Shown piece after piece: positions 23,246-33,900 of a stretch of DNA of 64,000 bases (its first letter is position 1; every line of letters begins with the position of its first letter). The notes beneath the pieces are model-generated. The model had not been told where the DNA came from. It was given only the letters and a program-made list of their open reading frames with translations, and did no database searches. A program made the translations under genes and the position numbers. The stretch is from the NCBI GenBank assembly GCA_028274465.1, contig CM051457.1, positions 69,166,496-69,230,495 on the forward strand, in the 5' to 3' direction. The DNA comes from Plantago ovata. Taxonomy: Eukaryota; Streptophyta; Magnoliopsida; Lamiales; Plantaginaceae.

Positions 23246-26200
23246 TCATCAGTACCCACTTTTACAACCTAGCTCAATATCTCCTTTTTCCACATGATAT
23301 CTAATGAAATGATGTCTAATATCAATGTGCTTAGTCCTTGAGTGAAACTTAGGATTTTGCGTGATAGCAATAGCACTTGTATTATCACAAAAGATTGGTG
23401 TTTTCTTTGCAGAAATACCATAATCTCTTAATTGTTGCTGAATCCATAGGATTTGAGCTCTGCAACAACCAGCCGCAATATACTCAGATTCAGTAGATGA
23501 ATTGGCAACACAGGTTTGCTTCTTGCTGAACCATGATATTAATCTAGTACCCAAAAATTGACAAGTTCCAGAGGTACTTTTTCTATCAAGAGTTGATCCG
23601 CCATGATCAGCATCAGAATAACCAACCAATTCAAGTCCAGAATCTTTAGGATACCATAATCCAACATTGATTGTACCTTTGACATATTTCAGTATCTTAA
23701 GTGCCTTTTTGTAGTGTGATTCTCTTGGATCAGATTGGAATCTTGCACACACACAAACAGCATATTGAATGTCAGGTCTACTGCTGTTAAATACAACAAG
23801 GAACCAATGAGCTTCCTATACCTGTGTTCTTCAACACTTTTATCTTATTTAGTATAGCCAATTTGGTACCAACACTCATAGGGATCTTTTCAGGTTTTTC
23901 TCCCTCTTTGATCCTAAACTTTATGAGCATTTCTTTCGCATACTTTTCTTGATTTATGAATATTCCATCTTTGAGTTGCTTGACTTGCAATCCTAGGAAA
24001 TAATTCAATTTTCCATCATACTCATTTCAAATTTATTTGTCATGAGTTTGGCAAAATCATCACAAAGTTGCTTGTCCTTAGATCCAAATATTATGTCATC
24101 CACATAAATCTGAACTAAGAGTATTTTACCATCATGGTTCATGGTAAACAAGGTTTTGTCAACTTCACCTTTCTTGAAACCATTATCCAGCAAGAACTTG
24201 GCCAAGGTATCATACCAAGCTCTTGGTGCTTGCTTTAGACCATATACAGCTTTCTGAAGCTTGTATACCATCTTGGTTTCTGAGGGAAGTTCAAAGCCAG
24301 GGGGTTGTTCTAAGTAGACTTCTTCAGCAAGTTCAGCATTCAAGAATGCACTTTTAACATCCATTTGATAAACAATGAAGTCATTGTGAGCAACAAAGGC
24401 CAAGAAAAGTCTAATTGCATCCAATCTTGCAACTGGTGCATAAGACTCATCATAGTCCAATCCTTCAGTCTGACAGTAACCTTGAGCAACTAAACGTGCT
24501 TTGTTTCTTGTTACTTCACCAGACTCACTCAGCTTGTTTCTGAACACCCACTTTGTACCAATAGCTTTCTTGCCTTCAGCAAGAGGTACAAGTTTCCAGA
24601 CTTTGTTCCTTTCAAATTGATCCAGTTCTTCTTGCATTGCCTTGATCCATTCAGAATGCTTTAGAGCTTCTTCTATGGTCTTGGGTTCAATTTCTGAAAC
24701 AAAGCAAGAGAACAAAGATTCTACTTCTACGACATTTGCTTCTTCAGCAAGTCCATGAGTAGCAGAAACTTTGGATCTAGTCACTTGGCCTTTGTCAATA
24801 TCACCAATCATATCCGTAGAGGGATGATCTCTAATCCATTTGTTAACAGGCTTTCTGCTCTTTGGATCTGGATACGTTTGCTCATCAGCATGTGACTCTT
24901 CAGCATGTACTTGTTCAGTACTACTGGTATTTTGTGTCTTTGCTGAGATTGGTTCATCAGCAACTGCTTGTTCAGCATTGCTAGATTGTGGTAAGTCATC
25001 GGCAGGCACGGGAGGTTGCGTAGTTTCAGCAACATCCGGAGCAACTGCGTCTTTTGCTGGAAATTCTTTGTCATGAACTATATTTATCTTGTCATGACTT
25101 GGGGGAGGAGAGTCATTGTCAGAATCATCATTTAGTTCAATTGACTTGATTTGCTTAGCATCAGATTCAGTTCTTTGCTCATGTATGATTAGCTTTTTCA
25201 TACATTCTGATATTTCTTCTTCAGCGGGCACTCCTTGTGTCTTTTTGGAGAATACAACATGCACTGATTCTTCGATCTTTTGTGTCTTTTTGTTGTAAAC
25301 TCTATAAGCTTTACTATACAAGGAGTAACCAAGAAATATCGCTTCGTCTGCCTTTGGTTGAAATGTTCTTAGGTATTCTCTACCGTTATTAAGAACGAAA
25401 CACTTACAACCAAATACTCTTAGATGAGTGATATTAGGAGGTCTTCCAACAAACAACTCATACGGAGTTTTGTTGTATTCCTTAGTAATCAGACATCTGT
25501 TTGAGTGTAACAGGCGGTATTAATCGCTTCAACCCAGTAAGCATCACTTATTTCAGTGTCAGCAAGCATTGTTCTTGCGGCTTCTTTTAGGGTGCGATTC
25601 TTCCTTTCAGCAACACCGTTTTGTTGTGGTGTCCTTACTGAGGATAACTGATGTTGTATGCCTTTTGAAGTGCAATACTCAGTTATGTACTAGTTTACAA
25701 ACTCAGTACCATGGTCTGTCCTTATGACTTTTACCTTTTCATTTTTCATGACTTCAAGCTTATTCAGCAAATTAGGTATTTCAGTCCTTGTTTCAGATTT
25801 GTGTTTGATAATTACTACCCAAGTGAATCTTGAATAGTCATCTACCATCACCAGACCATACTTCTTACCAGCATAGCTTGTTGAAGAAGATTCAAACAAG
25901 TCCATGTGCAAGAGTTGTAAAGGTTTTGTAGTTGACGGTACTGCCTTGTTCTTAAAAGAAGATTTGGTTTGCTTACCTTGCTGACATGCATTGCAAACAC
26001 CAACCTTCTTAAAAGTAACCTTAGGTAATCCAACTACAAGTGCCTTTTTAGACAGCTTATTTAGCGTCTTGAAGTTTAGGTGACTTGTTCGTTTATGCCA
26101 TAACCATGCTGTTTCAGCAAGGCAATCGTGATTTGTGACAAGGAATTTTTCAACGATTGCTGAAGACCAATCTACGGTGTACAAGCCTCCTGATCTTCTG

Positions 26201-26570
26201 GAAATCATAATAACCTTCTTTGTCTCAAAGTCTATAAGTTTACATTCATCACTTTTGATTTTGATGAAGTATCCTTTGTCAGCGAATTGACTCATGCTGA
26301 AAAGGTTAAACTTAAGATTTTTGACATAAAGAACTCCCGTAATGGTAATGCATCCTAACTTCACGTCACCATAGCCTTTTGTAGAACCAGAGCCTCCACC
26401 AGCAAACCTTATTGTTGGACCTTTAGACCACCGTCTATAGTTTATAAGGTTATTCTTGTTGCCCGTCATGTGCTTTCCACAACCACTGTCAAAGTGCCAG
26501 ATTGCATCGTTTGTCTCCATGGCTGAAGTATGAACAATCAAGAGCAAACAAGTTAATTATCCAATATTGG
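23246..26570 (-). pseudogene. Copia pol (element B)
   Basis: Protease and integrase at 26547-25690 (HFDSGCGKHMTG, CNACQQGK, MDLFE, RTDHGTEFVN, then a TAG). After a frameshift near 25500, the integrase C-terminal part and reverse transcriptase follow at 25456-24005 ([16 protein letters not shown] ... [13 protein letters not shown]). Small shifts then break the rest near 24010, 23870 and 23265. RNase H (GYSDADHGGST ... STESEYIAAGCC ... TKHIDIRHHF) is in 23752-23249. Unlike A, the integrase glutamate codon after GVA is intact (25610 region). The product would copy RNA to DNA and integrate it, but this copy cannot make a full polyprotein. Confidence 0.92.
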
Positions 26571-28752
26571 ATGTCCATTAACATGTTCAAGAATGCGTCC
26601 AGTGGAAACCCAAGTCTTAAGTTTTTCAACTTTGACTTGTTTTCTACTTGCTGAGGAACTAGGAGGTTTTGAGCCAAAAGACTTTTGATTCGTGCTGATC
26701 AAATCCACTTTCTGATGTGGTGTCTTGCTCGGTTGACCTTTTTGATGAACATACTTTTCGGTAAGTTCTTTTCTAGCAAGGTTCCTTCTAGCCCTAGCAT
26801 TTTGAGTCTTGTCAGAACTCTTAGGCTTGATTTTGTTCATCTCTTTGAAGTATCTTTGCTGACTTTGCTGATACTCGTGAAAGAGTTGACTTTGCTTGGT
26901 TTTAAAACCGAGTCCACTTTTCGGAGAATGCTGACTTTTGTATCAGCAACCTTACTTGATTCAGGTTTGTCAGCAAAGGTCTTCTGATTACTTTTAGTAA
27001 TCTTGCCTTTTGACTTAACAAATTGCTTTTCAGCAACTTGTTTGGCAGAATGCTTTACAACATCCTTTTTCTTTACAGTTTGCTTTTCAGCAACCTGTTT
27101 TCCTTTTAAAGTCTTGTTACTTTGAGTAGCAACAGCGGGCTTTACGGTCGTAGGTACTTGATTGCATTTTTCAGCAACCTTAGATTGACCAAACTGATAG
27201 AGTTCTGGTTGACCACCATTAGAATTGAGGACTGATACTCTTCCAATTCTATTGCCATCTGAGAATTCTTCTCTGTAGCTTCAGCAATCAACTTCTTGAG
27301 ATGCACTATTTCATCATCTTTCTTTTCTGTTTCTTCCTTCAGCAAGACATACTTTTCAGTAGTCTGCTTGGTCAGAGTTTCAGCATTCTGTAGTTTCTCT
27401 TGCTGTTTGCTCAGAGTTTTCTCAAATCTTTCGATTTCTCCTTGAATCTTGTCAAGGTCAATCTCGTCTTCACTTTCTGAGTCAGAGTCATAGGTAGGAC
27501 TGTTTACCTGACCGGCCATGAGGCAGAACCCGTAGTTTGACACATCTGGATAAGCTTCCATGACTATTCCACAAACTTCCTTGCCAATCTCTACGTCAAG
27601 AGTGACTTCTTCATCGTAAGTGTCTGAGCTTTCTTCCTCACTGTCTTCGGAGCTAGTATCAATCCACAATGCATCGATTTTTGCTTGAAGCTTCTTCTTT
27701 TCTTTAGCAATAAAAGCTCTTTTGAACTTCTTCTTCTTTTCAGCAGATTTGCCTTTCAGCAAAGACAATTTGCTTTGAAGTGTCCAGGCTTTTTGCAGTA
27801 AAAACAAAGATCATTTCCAACTGCTGGTTCTGCTGATGAGTTTGCTTGCTGAGCTTGCTTGTTCAGCGAGCTAGTCTCATTCTTGTACTTATGGTAGTTG
27901 TTACCAAGATGCTTTTTCAGCTTCTCTTTTGCTTTTCACCTTTCAAGATCCTTACTGATGAATTTCTTCATGTTTTTAACAACTAAAGCATTTTCATCAG
28001 CATGCTCTTTATCATTCTTCTTTTCAGAAGATGACGGCTTTGCAGCAAGAGCAATGTTTTGCGATTTTTCAGCAAACACATTTTCTCTTTGCTTTGTCTC
28101 GTAGTTGACAGTAGCAAGATGAGAGAACAACTCTGTTGGTGTGATGTCTGGCATTCCTTGATTGTAGTAGAAGTTCTGAGTGTGGATCCATTCTTGGTTC
28201 AGACTTCTGATGATGGTTTTCACCTTCTCAGAATCTGAGTAAAGATTTCCAACACCCAAGGCGGCCATCTCACTAACTAGAGTTGTGAATCTGAAGTCCA
28301 AGTCTTCCAGTGACTCATTTGTACCTTGTTTAATGTTCTGGAACTTTAACTTCAGCACTTCGAGTTTGTTTTCCTTGGTTTTGTCAGATCCAGCAGAAAG
28401 ATCTTGAACCATTTTCCAAGCTTCCTTAGCAGTTTTGGCACCCCACAGTTTCTATTGTATAGTATCCGGAGTTGATCAAATGATGATGTTTCTTGCTTGG
28501 CCATCAAGACGGAATCTCTTGGCTTCGTCGGAAGTCCATTCGTCTCTAGGTTTTGGAATGGCGGTGTCAACCGGGTCTCCTAAGATAGTTTCCTTACCAG
28601 TAGTATCCGTGGTTTTGTGAGGAAAGCTTCTTTCAACCTTAGTGATTTTGATAGGTCCATCATTAATGAAAGTAACCATCTCATCACTAATGGCCTCAAT
28701 ATGTAGCATCATGTTGTTTCGCCATTTTTCGTAGTTTTACAGCTTCAGCAAG
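26568..28752 (-). pseudogene. Copia gag (element B)
   Basis: Pieces at 28712-28476, 28412-27936, 27807-27142 and 26840-26553 match gag of A. B lacks A's first frameshift but has a TAG just upstream of the WGAKTAKEAW block (~28450) and shifts around 27870 and 27200. Its zinc knuckle (~27800) keeps both first cysteines (CFYCKKPGHFK). The frame ends HPILDN-stop exactly as in A, with pol in -1 phase after it. Confidence 0.87.
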
Positions 28753-28870
28753 GGAGCGTCTCCTAAAGACATCCTGTCAGCAAAAGACTACCAAACTGAT
28801 CAAGTGAGAGTGATTTACGGAAAGCACCTAAGGGGACCTAGGTTCAGTGCTGAAGGTTAAGGAACCTCCA

Positions 28871-28882
28871 GCTCTGATACCA
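28871..28882 (-). other. Primer-binding site of element B
   Basis: Minus strand reads TGGTATCAGAGC, two bases from the LTR stub at 28885. Confidence 0.93.
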
Positions 28883-28884
28883 CT

Positions 28885-28914
28885 TGTTGGTCCCTTTAAA
28901 CAACAAGAAAAGAC
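28885..28914 (-). repeat. Truncated 5' LTR of element B
   Basis: Only the last ~30 bp of the LTR remain (plus strand TGTTGGTCCC ... AAAAGAC). Homology to the LTR stops at 28913/28914 and 5S-like sequence begins. Confidence 0.88.
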
Positions 28915-29153
28915 CTTTCTTTTCGGGAATCCACCTAGAAGAACTTCAGAGTTAAGCGTGCTTGATCTGGAGCAATTCTAGGATGGGTGACCCACTGAGA
29001 AGTTCTCGGTGCGCGCACGAGTGAGGACAAAGTGCGCGGATTAGAATCCGTGTTGGTCTTTGGGTCCAACATATCACCCCAGAGAGCACCCATGAGTAAC
29101 CTTGCCGGCCCGTTGGGCTGGGTCTCGGCCCGTTAGTGGGCTGGGTCGTTACG
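28915..29153 (+). repeat. 5S rRNA-like fragment, possibly a Cassandra-type TRIM LTR piece
   Basis: Bases ~28950-29022 resemble the 3' two thirds of plant 5S rRNA, including GTTAAGCGTGCTT, AGGATGGGTGACC and GAAGTTCTCG, with the internal Pol III promoter region diverged. The flank (CGAGTGAGGACAAAGTGCGC and later GTTGGTCTTTGGGTCCAACA) recalls Cassandra elements, whose LTRs carry 5S sequence; that match is from memory and unverified. It is not an intact 5S gene because the 5' third is missing. It joins B's LTR stub to A's pol. Confidence 0.65.
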
Positions 29154-30011
29154 GGTAAATTGAATTATTTCCTAGGATTGCAAGTCAAGCAACTCAAGGA
29201 TGGAATATTCATAAATCAAGCAAAGTATGCAAAGGAAATGCTCATAAAGTTTAGGATCAAAGAGGAAGAAAAACCTGAAAAGGTCCCTATGAGTGTTGGT
29301 ACCAAATTGGGCTATACTAAAGAAGATAAGTGTGTTGAAGAACACAAGTATAGGAAGCTCATTGGTTCCTTGTTGTATTTAACAGCAAGTAGACCTGACA
29401 TTCAGTATGTTGTTTGTGTGTGTGCAAGATTCCAATCTGATCCAAGAGAATCACACTACAAAAAGGCACTTAAGATACTTAAATATGGCAAAGGTACAGT
29501 CAATGTTGGATTATGGTATCCTAAAGATTCTGGACTAGAATTGGTTGGGTATTCTGATGCTGATCATGGAGGATCAACTCTTGATAGAAAAAGTACTTCT
29601 GGAACTTGTCAGTTTCTAGGTACTAGATTAATATCATGGTTCAGCAAGAAGCAAACATGTGTTGCCAACTCATCTACTGAATCTGAGTACATTGCGGTTG
29701 GTTGTTGCACAGCTCAAATCCTATGGATACAGCAACAATTAAGAGATTATGGTATTTCAGCAATGAAAACACCAATCTTTTGTGATAATACAAGTGCTAT
29801 TGCTATCACGCAAAATCCTAAGTTCCACTCAAGGACAAAGCACATTGATATTAGACATCATTTCATTAGAGATCATGTGGAAAAAGGAGACATTGAGGTT
29901 GTGAAAGTAGGTACCGATGATCAACTTGCTGACATCTTTACCAAGCCCCTACCAGATAATAGATTCGCAATGCTAAGGTATAACCTTGGATTGATTGAAC
30001 TACCTCAATAG
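29154..30011 (+). pseudogene. Copia pol: reverse transcriptase C-part and RNase H (element A)
   Basis: Continuation of A's pol after the B insertion. From [12 protein letters not shown] through RNase H motifs (GYSDADHGGSTLDRKSTSG, STESEYIAVGCC, FCDNTSAI, TKHIDIRHHFIRDHVEKGDIE) to a natural end TKPLPDNRF ... IELPQ and TAG at 30009. This segment is open throughout. About 22 residues present in B between YVDDIIFGS and LNYFLG are missing, so the B insertion came with a local deletion. RNase H degrades RNA in the RNA-DNA hybrid during reverse transcription. Confidence 0.92.
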
Positions 30012-30980
30012 TAAGGGATACAATTGGCAGATTGCTGAAACAAGCATTCAGCAAGCCAAAGTATGCTTACATGTATAAAGCTCCTTCCACTGATTTCCTC
30101 TAAAAGAAATGATAGTTCACTACATGATTGCTGAAACATGCATTCAACAAGTAATTCCTTCAAAACGGGTATTTGTTAGGAAACTTGATCACTTGCTGAG
30201 ACGGGCACTCAGTAAAGAGAAAAACTTTAAGGATTGTTGAAATGGGCATTCAGACAATCAAAGATACTGAAACAGGTATTCAAGTATCAAAGGAAAAACC
30301 TGAGACGGGAACTCAGCAAAGAGCAAGAACACTTCTCGAATTTTACCAAAGGATATCTTAGTATAAAAAGAATTTGCTGAGACGGGAACTCAAAAAGTCT
30401 TTTAACTTAAAGAAGTATGAGATATTTGATTAAGGGGGAACTTTCAGCAAATACAAGGCTTGTTACCTAAAAAGGTAAGTGCCAAAGTCAATTTGTCCAA
30501 AATCGCTGAAAAGATTCACATTTACTTTAACAAGCAATTAGCGCTGTGGTAAAAAGGATCAAATCCCGTGAATCTAGGTAAAATCAATTTGTGACGTTAA
30601 TCGTGGCACAGATAAACTCGCTGTTAATCATGACATGAAATACAATCGTGGCCATTGATTTAAAGTAGTTTTTGATCTAACGGTTAATATCACAAAGAGA
30701 AAGTGTGCTCTGACAGTTTTTGTTAGTGGACCACTACGCATTTAATGCAAAGGCTCCACTAACGCAGTTGAATCTCTGTTTTACCCTTGATGAGAACTCA
30801 AAACCGTTGAGCTTCTTGGACAACAGAGATATTATATAAACAAAGAGTTAGAGAAAGACAAAATTCTTTAACTCACATTTCCTTTCTCTGCAAATTTTAT
30901 AGCCTGCGCCCTGAATTCATTGTACCTCCGGTCAAAAAGCAAGTTAATCTTTTTCGTACATCTCTCCTGCTATATAATAA
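30012..30980 (+). other. Pol-ORF2 spacer of element A with seven stem-loops
   Basis: A ~970 bp non-coding stretch. Stem-loops at about 30032-30054, 30128-30150, 30193-30215, 30234-30256, 30263-30287, 30300-30316 and 30374-30395 share stems near TTGCTGAR/YTCAGCAA and a 7-nt loop near ACRGGMA. A purine run AAGGGGGAA near 30434 resembles an internal polypurine tract. TATATAAA (30833-30840) lies 148 bp before the ORF2 ATG. No ORF of note. Confidence 0.8.
30833..30840 (+). promoter_or_regulatory. Candidate internal promoter of ORF2
   Basis: TATATAAA 148 bp upstream of the ORF2 ATG. It is conserved in B (22376-22383, minus) and C (38643-38650, minus) at 133 and 157 bp, followed in all three by GAGTTAGAGAAAGACA. 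This suggests a separate ORF2 transcript, but no transcript evidence is available from sequence alone. Confidence 0.5.
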
Positions 30981-33900
30981 ATGGCTCCAAAGAGATAGTC
31001 CTCTAAGACCTCAAAGTCATCCAAAGCTGATAGTGCTGGGAAAAGCACTACTCCGGTTGAAACTCCGGCAACCAACACAGTGAAAATTGTGTTGAAAAAC
31101 GACCGAATAACAGAGAGACCCATGTCGCCTGCATATCTTGACACTGCAAAGTGTGAAAATATGATGCAATGGGGTGGATTCGCCAAGGAGAAGTATATAA
31201 GATACTTCTATGAACAAGAATTAGATGAAGAAAATGAAGAGGCGCTAAATTTGATAAATCAACAAGGCCTTCTTTTCTTCATAACTGCTCGCCCTAAGAA
31301 AGGGAGTATGTTAGATGCTATGGAATTCTACAATAATGCATAAATCCAAACTCTCACTGATGGACAAGGAGTCACTGAAAAAGTGATTTCCACCACAGTT
31401 CAAGGTGTGCAAATCATCCTGAAATAGATCGATTTAGCCAACATCTTTCAGATTCCAACTACTGGAACTGAAGATGACATCACTGCCACTGATGAAGAAA
31501 TAGAAGCCTTCTACAGTGATGTCAGAAATGAAAAGATGAAGAAAGGACAAATTGCTCCTGTGACTTGGACTTCAAAGCATGTAAAAAGAAAGCATCTCTG
31601 CCATTCGCTTGGTCTAGTAGCTCTGCTACTAATCAAAGTCTTAGACTCCCAAGTTGGAGGAATAGACCAAGTTGGCTTGAGAAGGTGGTCATTGTTGATG
31701 CATATCCATGAGAACAGAACAGAGCTCAACTGGGCTAAGTACATTTTCAACAGACTTGTTGATTGTGTTACTAAGTTCAAGGTAAAGGTTGAAGACAACA
31801 CAGTCTCACCTACCTTCCCAGTAATGTATGGACGGAAAATATGCTATATCCTTGAACACTTCAGGATTCAGCTGAGAAACCCATTGCCGATTAAGAAATC
31901 AATATGCAATGTGGGAAGAGCTTTCTACAAGCAGAATGGACCTAAGCTTGCTGACAAGAAGTAAAAGAAGACAACAGCTGCAAATGTTGTCAGTGTTGGT
32001 CAGCAAGACAGGTATCGAACAGCTGCAAATGTTGTCAGTGTTGGTCAGCAAGACAGGTATCGAACAGCTGCAAATGTTGCTGAGACTGAAAATCAGTCCA
32101 TGAATGCAACTGCTGCAGATGGTGATCAACAAGATAAGTGTACAACAGCCGTTGCTGAAAATGCAACAGCTGCAGATGTTGCTGCTGGAGCCACTGTGGT
32201 TGCTGAAACTAATTCACCCAGGGAAAAATCTAAGAAGAAAAAGAGGAAAGCTGATGATGACACTCAAACTGCAGCGTCATCAGCTGACCCCATTCCTAAG
32301 AAGAAACGGACAAAGGCTTATCCAAGAAAGAAAACAATGGCTCGTAAGACCATTCCAATTGTCCATGATCTTTCAGATGATGCTCCAGGAGTTGCTGAAA
32401 CACAAGCCCCTCCAGTAGATGTTGTTGAAGTGTTTGCAGAAGCCTTCAGCAATGTTGAAGTGTTTGCAGAAGCCTTCAACAATCAACCCAACGTTGATAC
32501 ATCTGCTGAAATAAGACCACAAGGCAGTGGAAATGAAATTCCAGCCCCAGTCCCCGATATCTACATTGTAGATAATCCCGATGACTATACTCTGGAACCA
32601 GCAAGTGATATTGCTGCTGATCTGAGAAACGCGGCACTTGCTGATAATGCTGCTGAAAAGATGGTTGCTGAACAAGCAACTCATCAAGTTGTTGAAGATG
32701 CAGTTACTGAAGCTGCAATTGCTGAAGAACCAGTTGCTGAGACTACAATGGTTCAAGTCCCAGAGGTTGCTGAAACACCACAAGAGACACTATTCAACGA
32801 TGCATCTCGTGATGTTGAGAATATTGGACCTAGTTCACCAAAAACATCCATTGACAAGGTTCAGCTGGTTCTGGCAGAATTAAGCCAGCAAATGGATTTG
32901 GACACCTCCAACAAGTCAGTAGATGTGTCATGACTAGCAGTGAACTTAAAGGTCAAGATGTCTCTGCTCAACTTCTCAATTCAGACAAGGGAGATTGTTG
33001 AATCTGCACAGCCTTCTTAAATAGAACAAGAAAATAAGTCTGCTGAACAACAAGTCCCAGATAATGAAGATGTTGTCATTGCTGAAAGGACTGAGTCACC
33101 ACCTTCCCTTCTTCAGCAGGTAGTTAACTCAGACATAAGCAAAAGTTCAATATCTGAAACTATATCTTTTGCTGATATTATTGTTTCCTTACAGACTTCT
33201 CAAGATACAAGTCAAAAGATTGCTGAAACTTCTGCACCAGATTCCACAACTCATGTTCAGCATGTATATGAAGTGTTTGGTAAATCTACTAAGTTTGACA
33301 ACTTAGTACTTGTATCTAACTTAAAATTATTTCAGGATAAACATTTCAAGGATGCTGCTCAAGCTCCTGAAGCAATGGAAATAGTGCCAGCACAACAAAG
33401 TGTGCAACATGAGCTTGCTGAACTTCAGCAGGTAAATCATGTTCCAGTTTTAGACTCTAAAACTATTTTCCAAAACCTTCCTGAACTTAATTTTATTCTT
33501 TTTCAGGCTCAAAAGGAGACCACTAAAGTGGTTCACATCACTGAAGATTTGGAAGTAAGTTCAGAAGAACTTTACTCGAACTTCAAAAGAACTACCTTGA
33601 CCAGAGTTGCTAAATCTGTCAGCAACTGGCAAAGGTACAGAAGGATGGATTTCTCTGATCTTTACCTTCATCTGTCCAACAAGAAAAAGAGACTCTCTTT
33701 ACTGAGACTCGAGACCTTTGTACAATCCATACTTCCAAAAGAGCTGACATATTCTTAGCTAATGAGCTCCAGTCTGATTGCTCTAATCAGAGAGAATATG
33801 AAAGCTAAATTCAAGAGTGCTTCTCCAGCTGAACAAGCTGTGATGCTCAAGGGTTCTTTTGTACCCATGGTGGCTGATCCCCACAAAATCAATGAGGAAA

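Larger units (their letters stand above)
15224..28914 (-). mobile_element. Copia element B, same family as A, nested in A
   Basis: Minus-strand order: 5' LTR stub (28914-28885), primer-binding site (28882-28871), gag, pol, spacer, ORF2, polypurine tract, 3' LTR (16796-15224). It lies in A's reverse transcriptase gene, so it arrived after A. Its 5' LTR is reduced to ~30 bp and joins a 5S-like fragment, and A resumes only after a ~66 bp gap, so the target duplication on that side is lost. Genes match A closely but carry different mutations. Confidence 0.92.

Noticed and set aside
28950..29060. Functional 5S rRNA gene
   Set aside because: The 5' third is missing and internal promoter bases are changed; a fragment of a 5S-bearing element is more likely.
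30032..30395. CRISPR-like array, given regularly spaced similar repeats
   Set aside because: Spacing is irregular, the repeats are imperfect inverted repeats without unique spacers of constant length, and the context is a plant retrotransposon.
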